64,000 nt of DNA from Aquabacterium sp. GTDB lineage: Bacteria > Pseudomonadota > Gammaproteobacteria > Burkholderiales > Burkholderiaceae_C. The stretch spans positions 62,001-126,000 of the forward strand of contig JAHFQM010000006.1 of assembly GCA_023266355.1 (NCBI GenBank). The letters run 5' to 3'. The notes below the pieces were generated by a model. The model saw only the letters and a program-made list of their open reading frames with translations. It had not been told where the DNA came from and made no database searches. Of the stretch, positions 39,619-49,297 are shown piece by piece (the stretch's first letter is position 1; each line of letters begins with the position of its first letter). The position numbers and the translations under genes were made by a program.

Positions 39619-41616
39619 ATGCCAGCCGGCATCGCAGTCGGCACGGCTGCGCCGAGTCCTGGCGCCCAGATCCTTCAACGTGCGGAAGCGAGGGTTGCCG
39701 TGACGACGTCTCAGACCATCCTGATTGTCGAAGACGAAGCCGTTGTCGCGTTCGACATGAAAGCGCAGCTTCAAAAGCTGGGCTACGACGTGGTGGGCAT
39801 CGCCGAAACGGGCGAAAGGGCCATCTGCCTGGCAGACCACCTGCGGCCTTCCTTGATCCTGATGGACGTGCGTCTGGCGGGGCGCATGGATGGCATTGCC
39901 GCTGCAGCAGCCATCCGCCGCACCTTGGAGGTGCCCATCATTTTCCTCACGGCCCACAGCGACGTGGACACCGTGGGGCGTGCCGCGCAGACCTCCGCCT
40001 ATGGCTACCTGACCAAGCCCTATCAAATCCAGGAAGTGCGCGCGGGCATCGAAGTCGCCTTGAGCAAGTTCGAGACGGAGCAGCAGCTCAGGCTCGCCAA
40101 CCAATGGTTCATCAACACCTTGCACTGCGTGCCTGACGCCGTGGTGCTGACCGAGCCGGATGGCCGCATCCGCTACCTGAACCCGGCCGCCGAACGCATG
40201 CTGGGGTGGTCGAACGAGTCTGCCGTCGGGCACGATGTGACCGAGGTGGTCAAACCCCAAGGTGAGGTCTCGCCCGATCTGGACGCTGCGGGCTGGCTGG
40301 CGCGCGTTTGCCAGCAGGGCGATGCCGGGCCCGTCGTCCATGGGCTCTCCGTGGTGGACCGCGGTGGGCAGGCCATGGTCATGGACGCCAGGGTGGGGCC
40401 TGTGCGCGATGGGTCAGGACAGCACTTGGGCGCTGCGGTGCTGCTGCGAGACGCCAGCGAACGCCTGGCGCACGAAGCCAAGTTGCTGGCCAGCGAGCGT
40501 CTGTTTCGGGTCGTGTTCGAGCACGCGCCCATTGGCATGGCGCTGACCTCTCCGTCGGGCGAGTTCATGGAGGTGAACTCGGCGCTTTGCCAGCTGATCG
40601 GCAGCTCGGCAGACGATCTGGTGAACGAAGGCGATGCCACGCTGTCGGTGGGGGCGGACATGGGGGTGAGCTCCCAAGACCTCGACGCCTTGCGCGCCCA
40701 TCGGGGCGAGGTGCTGCAGTTCGATCGGCAATATCGCCGCCTCGATGGTGGCGACCCTGTGTGGGTGCGCGTCCATGTGTCCTTGCTGCCGAACGAAGAC
40801 AACGACGAGGCGCAGCAGCACGGCTACCTCTACCTGATGTCGGACCTGAGCCAACAGAAACGCATGGAAGCGCAAGAGGCAGAGTTGCAGCAAGAGCGGC
40901 TCAAGCGCGAGGTCAGCGAGCTGGCCAGCCAAACGAAGTCGGAGTTCTTGTCGCGGGTCAGCCACGAAATGCGGACGCCCTTGAACGCCGTGCTGGGCTT
41001 CTCCCAGCTCCTGCAAATCCGACAAGAGCCCGGCGCCACGGACGCGCAGGCGTATGCGAAGCACATCCACAACGCGGGCGCGCACCTGCTGTCTTTGGTG
41101 GACGACCTGCTCGACCTGAACCGCTCAGCGACCGGCACGCTGCGCATGGCCTTGCAGCCCCTGTCGCTTGGCACGGTTTTGAGGGAAGTCACCGACATGC
41201 TGTCCGAACCTGCGGCGGAGCAGGGTGTGACCTTGGAGATCGCGATGGACGGCGATGTGCAGGTCCATGCCGATGCCTTGCGCCTGCGCCAGGTTTTGCT
41301 GAACCTGGGCTCCAACGCCGTCAAGTACAACCGCGAGGGGGGCTGGGTGACCTTCCGTGTCCATCCTGACACCGGCAGTGACGTGGCGCTGGTCATCGAA
41401 GACACGGGCATCGGGATGACGCAAGAGCAGCTCATCCGGCTGTTCCAGCCCTTTGACCGCCTTGGGCTTGAAAAAACCACCATCCCTGGGGTGGGCTTGG
41501 GGATGATGATCGCCCGCAGCCTGCTGGCCGACATGGGCGGCGCCCTGCGTGTCGAGAGCGAACCAGGGCAAGGCACCCGGATGGTGGTCCGCTTGCGCAC
41601 CTTGCCGGCGGCATGA
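39619..41616 (+). CDS. hybrid sensor kinase: receiver-PAS-PAS-HisKA-HATPase
   Basis: A 665-residue soluble kinase with an N-terminal receiver domain. The receiver begins ILIVEDEAVVAFDMKAQLQK, with the phospho-acceptor Asp in LILMDVRLAGRMDG and the Lys in YLTKPYQIQEV. Two PAS regions follow (about 160-280 and 290-415), the first with ALHCVPDAVVLTEPDGRI-like text. The HisKA box is FLSRVSHEMRTPLNAVLGFSQLL and the ATPase motifs are LNLGSNAVKYN, VIEDTGIGMT and GVGLGMMIARSL. The start may instead be GTG 39700. Its stop overlaps the next kinase gene (ATGA), so the two are co-expressed. Confidence 0.88.
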   Translation: MPAGIAVGTAAPSPGAQILQRAEARVAVTTSQTILIVEDEAVVAFDMKAQLQKLGYDVVGIAETGERAICLADHLRPSLILMDVRLAGRMDGIAAAAAIRRTLEVPIIFLTAHSDVDTVGRAAQTSAYGYLTKPYQIQEVRAGIEVALSKFETEQQLRLANQWFINTLHCVPDAVVLTEPDGRIRYLNPAAERMLGWSNESAVGHDVTEVVKPQGEVSPDLDAAGWLARVCQQGDAGPVVHGLSVVDRGGQAMVMDARVGPVRDGSGQHLGAAVLLRDASERLAHEAKLLASERLFRVVFEHAPIGMALTSPSGEFMEVNSALCQLIGSSADDLVNEGDATLSVGADMGVSSQDLDALRAHRGEVLQFDRQYRRLDGGDPVWVRVHVSLLPNEDNDEAQQHGYLYLMSDLSQQKRMEAQEAELQQERLKREVSELASQTKSEFLSRVSHEMRTPLNAVLGFSQLLQIRQEPGATDAQAYAKHIHNAGAHLLSLVDDLLDLNRSATGTLRMALQPLSLGTVLREVTDMLSEPAAEQGVTLEIAMDGDVQVHADALRLRQVLLNLGSNAVKYNREGGWVTFRVHPDTGSDVALVIEDTGIGMTQEQLIRLFQPFDRLGLEKTTIPGVGLGMMIARSLLADMGGALRVESEPGQGTRMVVRLRTLPAA

Positions 41617-44072
41617 CCTTGCGCCAAGTGCTCCGTGGCGGCGGCTTGGCCACGTGGGGAGAGCTTTTCGCAGCCCGACCGATCGGGGCGCGGCTGGCGC
41701 TCAGTGTGGCCATCTTCCTGGCGGCCCTGGCCCTGCGCTTTGCCATCATGCCGGTCGAGGCCGGCTTGGCCTACCTCACGTTTTACCCAGGCTGCGTGCT
41801 GGTGTTCTTGCTTTGCGGCACCGGGCCAGGCACGGTGTACGTGGCCTTGAGTGCGCTGGTCGGGGTGTACATCTTCACGCCGCCCTACTGGGAAATGCAC
41901 TTGAGCTACCGCGCGCTCATGCCCGTGGCTTTCTTCGCGTTCTCCTCCAGCCTGATCGGTGCGGTGGTGTCGCAGACCAAGCGGACCCGGGAGGCCATCC
42001 GGCGGCTGCATGAAGAGACCCCCGCGATGCTGCACTCTTGCGATGAACAAGGGCGCATCGTGTCCGTCAGCGACCTGTGGCTGGCCAAGCTGGGGTACGA
42101 GCGCGAGGAGGTGCTGGGGCATCCATGGACCGACTTCCTGGCGCCCGTCGCAGGCGCCTGTCCGCCGGCCCTGGTCAGTGGGCAGGTGTACCAGCTGGCG
42201 CAGCGCAGTGGCGCCCGCATCGACATCCAGGTCGCGTCCGTGGCCGAGCGCAACCACCGCGGCGAGCCGTCGGGATCGATCGTCGTGCTGCAGGACGTGA
42301 CCGAGCGTCAGGCCCAGACCCAGGCCGTGGACGACCTGTCTTTCATGCTCAAACTGGTGCTCAACAACGTGCCTGCGCGCATCAGCTACTGGGACACGAA
42401 CTACCAGAATCGCTTCGCCAACAAGGCCTTCGCCGAATGGTTTGGCTGCGAGGAGGATGAGGTGGTTGGCCGCCAGCTCCGAGAGATCGTGGGTGAGGCC
42501 TGGACTGCGCGCATCATGCCCTCGGTGCAACGCGGGCTCTCCGGGCAGGTGACCCAGATGGAGACCACGGCCCAGGACCACACAGGCAAGTTGCGTGAAC
42601 TGGAAATTCACTTTGTGCCGGACTTGCGCGGCGAACACGTCAACGGTCTTTTCGTCTTTGTGCTGGATGTGTCGGCGCAGCGCAGCGCCGAGCGCGAATT
42701 GGCGGAGCGAGAGAAGGTCTTCAGAACCTTGATCGAAGGGGTGCGCGACTACGCCATCTACATGCTCGACGCCCGCGGTCACGTCCAGACCTGGAGCTCC
42801 AACGCGTCTCAGAACACGGGCTACCAGGCCGACAACGTTTTGGGCCGCCACTTCCGCATGTTCTTCACGCCGGAGGATGTCGCCGCAGGGCTGGCCGAGG
42901 TTGAGCTGGCGGTCGCGGAGCAGCAGGGCGTGTACGAGTCGGAAGGCTGGCGCATGCGCGCCAATGGGCAGCGTTTCTGGGCCGGTGTGATGCTCACGGC
43001 GCTGAGGGACGAACACGGCCAACTGACAGGCTTCGCGAAGGTCACCCGGGACTTGACGGAGAGGACGCGCCAGCTGGACTTGCTGGCGCGGGTCACCGAG
43101 GTTGCGCCGTTCGCGATGCTGATGGTCAATGCAGAGGGCTTGATCACCATGGTGAACGCCCAGATGGAGGCCTTGTTTGGGTATGCCCGGGAGGAGCTGG
43201 TGAACCAGCCCGTGGAAGTGCTCGTCCCGCTGGGGCTGCGTCAGGCGCATCCCGGCATGCGCACAGGTTTTTTGCGCGGTCCGCAACAAGCGCGCCGCAT
43301 GGCGTCCGGCCAGAAGATCCGCGCGGTGCGGCGCGATGGCTCCGAGTTTTCGGTGGACATCGGGCTCAGCCAAATGGAAACGGCCACGGGCCCCTGCGTT
43401 CTGGCTGCCGTTGTGGACATCACGGAGCGCGAGCGCCAGCAGGCCGCCATCGAGCAGGCCTTGTCAGACAAGGAGATCTTGCTCAAAGAGGTCTATCACC
43501 GCGTCAAGAACAACCTGCAGGTCGTGCAGAGCTTGATGCGCTTGCAGAGCGGGAGCTTGCCGGAAGGCGCCGCCAAGGAAGCCTGCGACGAAAACATCCA
43601 GCGCGTTCGGGCCATGGCGATGGTGCACGAGAAGCTGTACCAGTCAGGCAACCTGAGCGAAGTGTCGCTGCGCGAGTACACGGCGGACCTGTTGGCGCAG
43701 ATCACCGAGGCTGGGCGCACCCAGGAGCGCGAGGTCCACGTCCATGTGGACGTGGACCCCATCACGACCGGCCTGGACGGTGCGGTGCCCTACGGCCTGC
43801 TGCTCACGGAGTTGCTGGCCAATGCGCTCAAGCATGCCTTCACGGGGCGTTCACGGGGCTGCATTTCGGTCTGCCTCAAGGCCACGGAGCAAGGGGCGCT
43901 GCTGAGCGTGGCGGACGATGGGGGGGGCCTGGCGCCCGACTTCAGTTTGTCCGCACAGACGTCGTCTTTGGGTTTGCAGCTCGCCTCCGGCCTGGCGCGT
44001 CAGCTGGGCGGGGAGTTGCAGGCGCACAGCGACAACGGGGCCAGGTTCTCAGCGGTTTTGCCGCGACTCTGA
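41613..44072 (+). CDS. membrane sensor kinase: DUF4118-like, PAS repeats, HisKA_2-HATPase
   Basis: An 819-residue kinase. Four hydrophobic segments at about 25-115 resemble the DUF4118 module of KdpD (YLTFYPGCVLVFLLCGTGPG). PAS domains follow at about 130-230, 245-360, 365-490 and 490-610. The histidine box LLKEVYHRVKNNLQVVQSLM is of the HisKA_2 type. ATPase motifs are LLTELLANALKHAF and VADDGGGLAPDF. HisKA_2 kinases often signal to stand-alone or fused receivers; the receiver at the start of the coupled upstream kinase is a natural candidate (inference). No membrane anchor other than the N-terminal bundle is seen. Confidence 0.88.
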   Translation: MTLRQVLRGGGLATWGELFAARPIGARLALSVAIFLAALALRFAIMPVEAGLAYLTFYPGCVLVFLLCGTGPGTVYVALSALVGVYIFTPPYWEMHLSYRALMPVAFFAFSSSLIGAVVSQTKRTREAIRRLHEETPAMLHSCDEQGRIVSVSDLWLAKLGYEREEVLGHPWTDFLAPVAGACPPALVSGQVYQLAQRSGARIDIQVASVAERNHRGEPSGSIVVLQDVTERQAQTQAVDDLSFMLKLVLNNVPARISYWDTNYQNRFANKAFAEWFGCEEDEVVGRQLREIVGEAWTARIMPSVQRGLSGQVTQMETTAQDHTGKLRELEIHFVPDLRGEHVNGLFVFVLDVSAQRSAERELAEREKVFRTLIEGVRDYAIYMLDARGHVQTWSSNASQNTGYQADNVLGRHFRMFFTPEDVAAGLAEVELAVAEQQGVYESEGWRMRANGQRFWAGVMLTALRDEHGQLTGFAKVTRDLTERTRQLDLLARVTEVAPFAMLMVNAEGLITMVNAQMEALFGYAREELVNQPVEVLVPLGLRQAHPGMRTGFLRGPQQARRMASGQKIRAVRRDGSEFSVDIGLSQMETATGPCVLAAVVDITERERQQAAIEQALSDKEILLKEVYHRVKNNLQVVQSLMRLQSGSLPEGAAKEACDENIQRVRAMAMVHEKLYQSGNLSEVSLREYTADLLAQITEAGRTQEREVHVHVDVDPITTGLDGAVPYGLLLTELLANALKHAFTGRSRGCISVCLKATEQGALLSVADDGGGLAPDFSLSAQTSSLGLQLASGLARQLGGELQAHSDNGARFSAVLPRL

Positions 44073-44077
44073 GCCCG

Positions 44078-46342
44078 TCACAGGTGCCCGTCGTGCTCGC
44101 CGGTTTGCACGACCTTGTAGGTGTTCTTGCCTGCGGCCTTGGCCTGGTACAGCGCCTTGTCGGCGGCATCCACGAGCTCTTGCGGTGACAGGGTGTGCTT
44201 GGCCATGAACGCCACGCCCAGGCTGGTCGTCACGTCCAGGCCGAGGTCGCCCGTGAGGTCGAACTTGGCAGAGATGGCGCGGATCACCTTGCGGGCGATG
44301 ACCTCGGCCTCGTGGGGGTGCTTCAGCCCTTCCAGAAGGACGACGAACTCGTCGCCCGCCAGCCGGGCAACCACGTCGGACGAGCGCATGCACGAGGTCA
44401 GGCGCAGGGCGAAGGTGCGCAGCACCTCGTCGCCCAGGCCGTGCCCGAGGCTGTCGTTGATGCCCTTGAAGTTGTCGATGTCCAGGAAGGCCAGCGCCAG
44501 GGGCAGGCCCGAGCGCTTCTGGCGTGCCACGGCTTGCGCCAAGGCGTCATCGAAAGCGCGCCGGTTCGCCAGCCCCGTCAGCATGTCAGTGCGTGCCAGT
44601 TCGAACAGCTGGTGCTGCGCGAGCTTGGCGTCCGTGATGTCCGTGCCCAGGGCAAAGACGCCGACAACCTCGCCGGATTCGGACCGGTCGGGCAGGTAGG
44701 CCAGGTGCAGGTGGCGGACCTCGCCGTCCGAGGTGCTTTCGATGTCGAACTCGACGAATTCGCCTTGGCTGGCGCGGACCAGCAGGTCACGCCTTTGCGC
44801 GTAGGCCGCTTCGCCCAGCACCTCGCTCACGGGCCGGCCCACGGCCGCACCGGGGTCGACGCCCAACCAGCTTTGGTAGGTGCGGTTGCAAAACACATAG
44901 CGCTCGTCCTGGTCCACATAGGCGATCAGGGCAGGGAGGTTGTCGGCGATGGTGCGCAGCCGGCGTTCGCTGTCGGCCAGGGCTTGCTCGGCCTGCTTGC
45001 GGTAAGAGATGTCGTGCAAGAACGAAAAGTACAGGGTCTGGCCCTGGCCGAGCCCGTCAGGCAGCGCATTGATCGTGACCTCGCACGGGATCTCCGAGCC
45101 GTCCTTGCGCTGGGCCGTGAGCTCCAGCCGCCGGCCCAGCACCTTGGCCTCGCGGGTGCGCCGCAGGTGGGCCATGCCGGTCTCGTGCCCGTCGCGCAGC
45201 CGCTGCGGGATGATGAGCTCCGACATCAAGCGCCCCAGTGCCTCGCTGCGCTTCCACCCCAGGGTGCGTTCCGCCTGCCGGTTCCATTCGACGATGTGCC
45301 CGCGCTCATCGACACAGATGAAGGCGTTGAGCGCGTTGCCCAGCACGGCGTTGAGCCAGTCGTTGCTGCGCTGCAGGTCCCGGGTGCGCTCGACCACGCG
45401 CTGCTCCAGGTCCGAGCGCAGGGCGGCCAGCGAGGCCTCGGCGCGCTTGCGCTCGGAGATGTCGTCGATGACGGCGATGAAGTAGCGTGGCAGGCCGTTG
45501 CGCCTGACCAAGGCCACGGTGAGGTTGGCCCACACCACGCCGCCGTCCGGGCGCAGGTAGCGCTTTTCCATCGCGTACTGGTCGGCCAGGCCGTCCATCA
45601 GCTCCTGCACATGGCGGAGGTCCAGCGAGAGGTCGTCCGGGTGCGTGATGTCCTGGAACGTGACCCCTTGCAGGCTCTGCGGTGTGCGCCCCAGGATGCT
45701 GCACAGCTTGGCGTTGAAGCGCAGCCAGGCGCCGTCCAGGCCCACCATGGCGATGCCCGCGGCGGCCTGTTCGAAAATCGCCTGGAACAGCTCTGCGCCG
45801 TCGGGCAAATCGGCCTGGCCGTCCGACGCCAACGCGCTGGCCTTGAGCGCGGCTTCGCGGCTGAGGACCTCGTTGCGCGCCATCTCCACCAAGTCGCGCA
45901 GGGTGTCCAGCTCCGCATCGGTGAAGGTGCGTGCCTGGTGGTCGATCACGCACAGCGTCCCCAGGGCAAAGCCCTCGGCGCTGGTCAGGGGGATGCCGGC
46001 ATAGGCCCGGATGCCGGGCTCGCCCGTGACCATCGGGTTGTTGGCAAAGCGTGCGTCCAGGCGGGCATCGGGCACGATGAAGGGCTCGGTGGACTGGATC
46101 GCATGCGCACAAAACGCGAGCTCGCGGGGCGTCTGGGTCAGGTCGGGACCGATGCCGACGCTGGATTTGAACCACTGCCTGTGGCTGTCCACCAGGGAGA
46201 TCAGGGCGATGGGCGTGCGCAAGAGCCGCGCCGCCATGCGCGTGATCACATCGAAGACGGGCTCCGGCGGGCTGTCCAGGAGCTGGAGTGCCCTGAGTGC
46301 ATCGATGCGCCGTGCTTCGTCAGGCCTGGGGTCGGCAACCAT
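44078..46342 (-). CDS. GAF-PAS-GGDEF diguanylate cyclase
   Basis: A 754-residue predicted diguanylate cyclase that would make cyclic di-GMP. The start is ATG 46342 (MVADPRPDEARRIDALRAL). The GAF domain is at about 15-165 (TPIALISLVDSHRQWFKSSVG). PAS domains follow at about 195-310, 340-450 and 465-580, with coiled linkers such as RSDLEQRVVERTRDLQRSNDW. The catalytic domain from about 590 has LARTDMLTGLANRRAFDDAL, and the signature loop is AGDEF rather than GGDEF, a variant usually still active. An RxxD inhibitory site (RSSD) lies five residues before it. It converges with the kinase gene, leaving a five-base gap. Confidence 0.9.
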   Translation of the reverse strand: MVADPRPDEARRIDALRALQLLDSPPEPVFDVITRMAARLLRTPIALISLVDSHRQWFKSSVGIGPDLTQTPRELAFCAHAIQSTEPFIVPDARLDARFANNPMVTGEPGIRAYAGIPLTSAEGFALGTLCVIDHQARTFTDAELDTLRDLVEMARNEVLSREAALKASALASDGQADLPDGAELFQAIFEQAAAGIAMVGLDGAWLRFNAKLCSILGRTPQSLQGVTFQDITHPDDLSLDLRHVQELMDGLADQYAMEKRYLRPDGGVVWANLTVALVRRNGLPRYFIAVIDDISERKRAEASLAALRSDLEQRVVERTRDLQRSNDWLNAVLGNALNAFICVDERGHIVEWNRQAERTLGWKRSEALGRLMSELIIPQRLRDGHETGMAHLRRTREAKVLGRRLELTAQRKDGSEIPCEVTINALPDGLGQGQTLYFSFLHDISYRKQAEQALADSERRLRTIADNLPALIAYVDQDERYVFCNRTYQSWLGVDPGAAVGRPVSEVLGEAAYAQRRDLLVRASQGEFVEFDIESTSDGEVRHLHLAYLPDRSESGEVVGVFALGTDITDAKLAQHQLFELARTDMLTGLANRRAFDDALAQAVARQKRSGLPLALAFLDIDNFKGINDSLGHGLGDEVLRTFALRLTSCMRSSDVVARLAGDEFVVLLEGLKHPHEAEVIARKVIRAISAKFDLTGDLGLDVTTSLGVAFMAKHTLSPQELVDAADKALYQAKAAGKNTYKVVQTGEHDGHL

Positions 46343-46528
46343 GGGCGTGCAGCTCCTGTGCTGGAAAACGCCCGCCCGCCGACGGGCAGGTGAGCAGGGC
46401 GCCATTTTCGTGAATTTTCAACGGCACAGGGCGATCAGGTGCATTTTTCGTTGAATGCGATGGGTGGCCTGTGGCGACCTTGAGCCAGGCGCAGGGTCTG
46501 CGCCCTTCAACCCGCGGTGAGGACACCG

Positions 46529-47584
46529 TCATTCGACAGCGGCAGGCTCGTTCTCCGTGTGCCGGTCAGGCTCCGTGGTGCGGAGGATTTCGTTCAGCAC
46601 GGAGGTGGCGTAATTCCCGGCGGGCAACGAGAACGTGAGCACGAGTTGGTCGGCCTGGTCACCGGCCTGATGATCGGCTTTCTGCCATGCCCATGCCATG
46701 TCCACCGGGCTCGCCACCAGGGCGCGGCGCTCCTGGTCCAGACCGGCGTGTTCCATGCCGTCGCACAAGGTGGCGTGCCGCTCGGCCACGCCGTTTTCCA
46801 GGGCCTGCGCTTGGTCGGTCGTGACCACGCGGCCGCGTCCCCAGAGCGGTCCGGTAGGCCGGCCCGCCTCGTCCATCACGTCACCGGGCAGGGTCTGGCC
46901 CCAGAGCCCCTGTTGAATGCGCAGCGCCAGCACCTCATTGAAGACGAAGGAGCGCACCGCCGACAGGTAGATGCCCTTCTTCTTCGGATTGCGCACGCGG
47001 ATCTCGCGCGCCAGCATGGCCCGGCCCTGCTCGACGTTGCCGCCGTCAAAGCCGAAACGCTGCGCGCCGAAGTAGTTGGGCACGCCATGTGACGCAATGG
47101 CCTGGAGGTTGGCCTCGATCGCCTTCATGGCGTCAGGGTCGCCGGTCACGTCGCGCAGCACGATGCGGAACCGGTTGCCTTGCAGGTCACCGGGGCGCAG
47201 CTTTTTCACGTGGCGGCTCTGACCCAGCACCTTGAATTCCGGGTGCTGAATCTGGGTCAGGTCGGGCGTCTCGCCGGCTTTGCCGCTCGGCAGGTAGATG
47301 CTGAACCACTGACGGGTGATGGCGTAGCGGTCCTTGAGGCCGGCGTAGCCCACGTCCCTTTCCTGCACGCCAGCGGCCTCCGCCAGTTGCTGGGCGACGA
47401 AGGCGGTGTTGGCCCCGTTCTTTTCGATGTCCAGCCAGATGTGTTCGCCCTCACCGGAGGGCAGCTGCAGCGGCAGTTCCGTCACGGTGAAATCCTCGTT
47501 GAGGCGTTTCAGGGTGGCGCTGGCGCCGCTGGCCGGATAAGCGTTGGGCCACAGGGGCAAGGTCGTGTATGGGGTGTCGTTCAT
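46529..47584 (-). CDS. truD: tRNA pseudouridine(13) synthase TruD
   Basis: A 351-residue TruD, which converts U13 of tRNA-Glu to pseudouridine. The start is ATG 47584 (MNDTPYTTLPLWPNAYPAS). The catalytic aspartate lies in the family motif GYAGLKDRYAITRQWFSI. The nearby NGANTAFVAQQLA and HGVPNYFGAQRFGFDGGNV are hallmarks, and the inserted TRUD domain follows. It diverges from the Gre-like gene, with about 145 bp between them. Downstream, 186 bp before the cyclase start on the same strand contain no gene. Confidence 0.95.
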   Translation of the reverse strand: MNDTPYTTLPLWPNAYPASGASATLKRLNEDFTVTELPLQLPSGEGEHIWLDIEKNGANTAFVAQQLAEAAGVQERDVGYAGLKDRYAITRQWFSIYLPSGKAGETPDLTQIQHPEFKVLGQSRHVKKLRPGDLQGNRFRIVLRDVTGDPDAMKAIEANLQAIASHGVPNYFGAQRFGFDGGNVEQGRAMLAREIRVRNPKKKGIYLSAVRSFVFNEVLALRIQQGLWGQTLPGDVMDEAGRPTGPLWGRGRVVTTDQAQALENGVAERHATLCDGMEHAGLDQERRALVASPVDMAWAWQKADHQAGDQADQLVLTFSLPAGNYATSVLNEILRTTEPDRHTENEPAAVE

Positions 47585-47728
47585 GGGTGGGCTGACTGCA
47601 CCAACTGAGGATGGGGGCAGGCTGACAGGGGCAGGCTTTGGGGCCGACCTGGGGCAGTTCAGGTCGCGATTCTCTCCCGACATAATCAAGACCTGACTCC
47701 CGCTTGTTCGACATGCCTACCTTTCATC

Positions 47729-48211
47729 ATGGATAAATTCTTGCTGCAGCAGCAGGTGCTGGAACGGCTCGCCGAAGACCTGCTGCAAGCCGAACAGGCA
47801 GCGCGGGTGGCCCATGAAACGGCGACGCACGAAGAAAACATCGCCGAAAACAAATACGACACATTGGGACTCGAAGCCGCCTACCTGGCCACGGGCCAAG
47901 CGCGTCGCGCCGAGGCCATCCGCCAGGCGATGGCCCATTGGCGCCAATTCCGCCCGCGCCCCTGGGACGCCAGCCAAGGCATCCAGCTCGGCGCGTTGGT
48001 CTGTCTGGTCGATGCCGACGACCAGCAGCAACAGTTCTTTCTGGGCCCGGATGGGGGCAGCATGCAGTTGGTCTGCGGCGCTCAGCGCGTTCAGGTCATC
48101 AGCAGCGAAGCGCCTTTGGGCAGGGCCATGCTGGGCAAATGCGAGGGGGATGAGGTGTCGGTACAGGGCGCCCCAAGCCGGCAGCAATTTGAGGTGCTGT
48201 GGGTTCAGTGA
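47729..48211 (+). CDS. GreA/GreB-family-like elongation factor
   Basis: A 160-residue protein with an N-terminal helical hairpin (about 1-75) and a C-terminal FKBP-like GreA/B domain (about 85-158). The hairpin tip contains the acidic segment ATHEENIAENKYDTLGLEA; acidic tip residues are what Gre factors insert into the RNA polymerase channel. The C-terminal part is GALVCLVDADDQQQQFFLGPDGG and ends KCEGDEVSVQ. It is divergent from canonical GreA and GreB, so transcript cleavage activity is probable rather than certain. Confidence 0.75.
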   Translation: MDKFLLQQQVLERLAEDLLQAEQAARVAHETATHEENIAENKYDTLGLEAAYLATGQARRAEAIRQAMAHWRQFRPRPWDASQGIQLGALVCLVDADDQQQQFFLGPDGGSMQLVCGAQRVQVISSEAPLGRAMLGKCEGDEVSVQGAPSRQQFEVLWVQ

Positions 48212-48241
48212 GCCGCAAGCAAGCCCACGCCGAATCAACCA

Positions 48242-49003
48242 TCACACCCTGCGCAACACATGCATCTCATGGTTGATGCTGAACACGCTCAGACCATGGC
48301 GCGCGGCCAGGGCGCGCAGGCTGGCCGCGGTGCACAGGCTGATGTGGCCGTTGCGCGGGGCGATGTACCAGTTGCTCAGCGCCATGTCGGCGTCCAGCAA
48401 CTCGGTGCTCAGCAGCACGGTGCCTTGCGGGCTCAGGTGGCCGAGCAGGGTGGTGAACCAGCCATCGAGGTCGCCATGGGGCACGTGCTCGATGACCTCG
48501 AAGCAGGTGATGAGGTCGTAGCTGTCCAGCAGCGCGGGCGTGTCTTCGCCGTGGAAGGGGTCCACGGTGTGGCAGCGGTGGCCCAGGGCCTGCAGGCGGC
48601 GCGCGAAGGTGCCGTCGCCGCCGCCGAAGTCCAGCACCACGCTGCTTTCCAGGGCGCGGTTCCACAGGGCCGCCACCATCTGGCTGTTGCGCGTGGGGCG
48701 GACGTCGGCGAACACCGGGTCGGCGCGCACGTAGTCGGCGTTGTAGATGTGGGCTTGGAAGTCCTGCGGTGACCAGCCGTCCAGCGCCGCCGTGAAGGTG
48801 AACTGGCAGCTGCCGCAGCGGTGGTAGTGCACGGGCGCGTCGGCTGGCGGGAACTGCGCTGTGCCCGCGAAGTGGTCGTTGCAGCTGTAGGCGAAGTCCT
48901 TGTCACCCAAAGGCTGCGGCGAGGCCGCGCCACAGGCGCTGCAGTGCGAGGGGGCCTGGTCGCTGAGATCGGGCAAGGCGGGCAGGGCGGTGGCGTCGGT
49001 CAT
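48242..49003 (-). CDS. class I SAM-dependent methyltransferase with N-terminal zinc ribbon
   Basis: A 253-residue protein. Residues about 18-70 contain two Cys pairs (CSACGAASP and HRCGSCQFTF) that would bind zinc. The methyltransferase fold follows: SSVVLDFGGGDGTFARRLQALG is the SAM-binding motif I, and LITCFEVIEHVPHGDLDGW is the region found in methyltransferases that act on sugars or small molecules. The acceptor is unknown. It converges with the Gre-like gene. Confidence 0.85.
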   Translation of the reverse strand: MTDATALPALPDLSDQAPSHCSACGAASPQPLGDKDFAYSCNDHFAGTAQFPPADAPVHYHRCGSCQFTFTAALDGWSPQDFQAHIYNADYVRADPVFADVRPTRNSQMVAALWNRALESSVVLDFGGGDGTFARRLQALGHRCHTVDPFHGEDTPALLDSYDLITCFEVIEHVPHGDLDGWFTTLLGHLSPQGTVLLSTELLDADMALSNWYIAPRNGHISLCTAASLRALAARHGLSVFSINHEMHVLRRV

Positions 49004-49085
49004 GGGTGTCCACGGGGCAGGGCTGCCCAGTGTAGTGAGGCAGCGCCGGACAGAGGGTTGGGGGTGCGGTCACCCGCGCGTTTTC

Positions 49086-49114
49086 TTGGCGCGGAGACGG
49101 TGAACTTCGATAAA
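49086..49114 (+). promoter_or_regulatory. promoter-like sequence before the 56-residue gene
   Basis: TTGGCG (49086-49091) and GATAAA (49109-49114) are separated by 17 bp, 13 bases before ATG 49127. Reasonable but not consensus. Confidence 0.35.
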
Positions 49115-49126
49115 CTGGTGTGCATC

Positions 49127-49297
49127 ATGACCACGACCAAAGCCACCCAAGCCCAGCGCAAGAAGCCGAGCCAGAAGGCCGTGTTGCGTGCCGTGGCCAG
49201 TTCAACAGCGGTGGAAACCGGTCAAAACGTGGCACAGCTGGAGCAAAAGCTGCGGCAGCCGTCCACGCGCTTCGCTCACATCAAGCTGGCTCGCTGA
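49127..49297 (+). CDS. small basic protein convergent with fic, 56 residues
   Basis: A 56-residue protein from ATG 49127. It is basic and Thr/Lys/Gln-rich at the start (MTTTKATQAQRKKPSQKAVL), then a helix-like AVASSTAVETGQNVAQLEQKL and a basic tail (RFAHIKLAR). Its last 17 bases overlap the 3' end of the Fic gene on the other strand. The segment SSTAVETG recalls the [ST]xxxE[GN] inhibitory motif of Fic antitoxins but has Thr where Gly or Asn is expected, so that link is only a hypothesis. It could also be an unrelated small protein. Confidence 0.5.
   Translation: MTTTKATQAQRKKPSQKAVLRAVASSTAVETGQNVAQLEQKLRQPSTRFAHIKLAR

Noticed and set aside
40830..43373. Open frame of 847 codons opposite the two kinase genes
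   Set aside because: It spans the junction of two clearly coding genes and shows His/Leu/Arg-rich shadow composition without domains.
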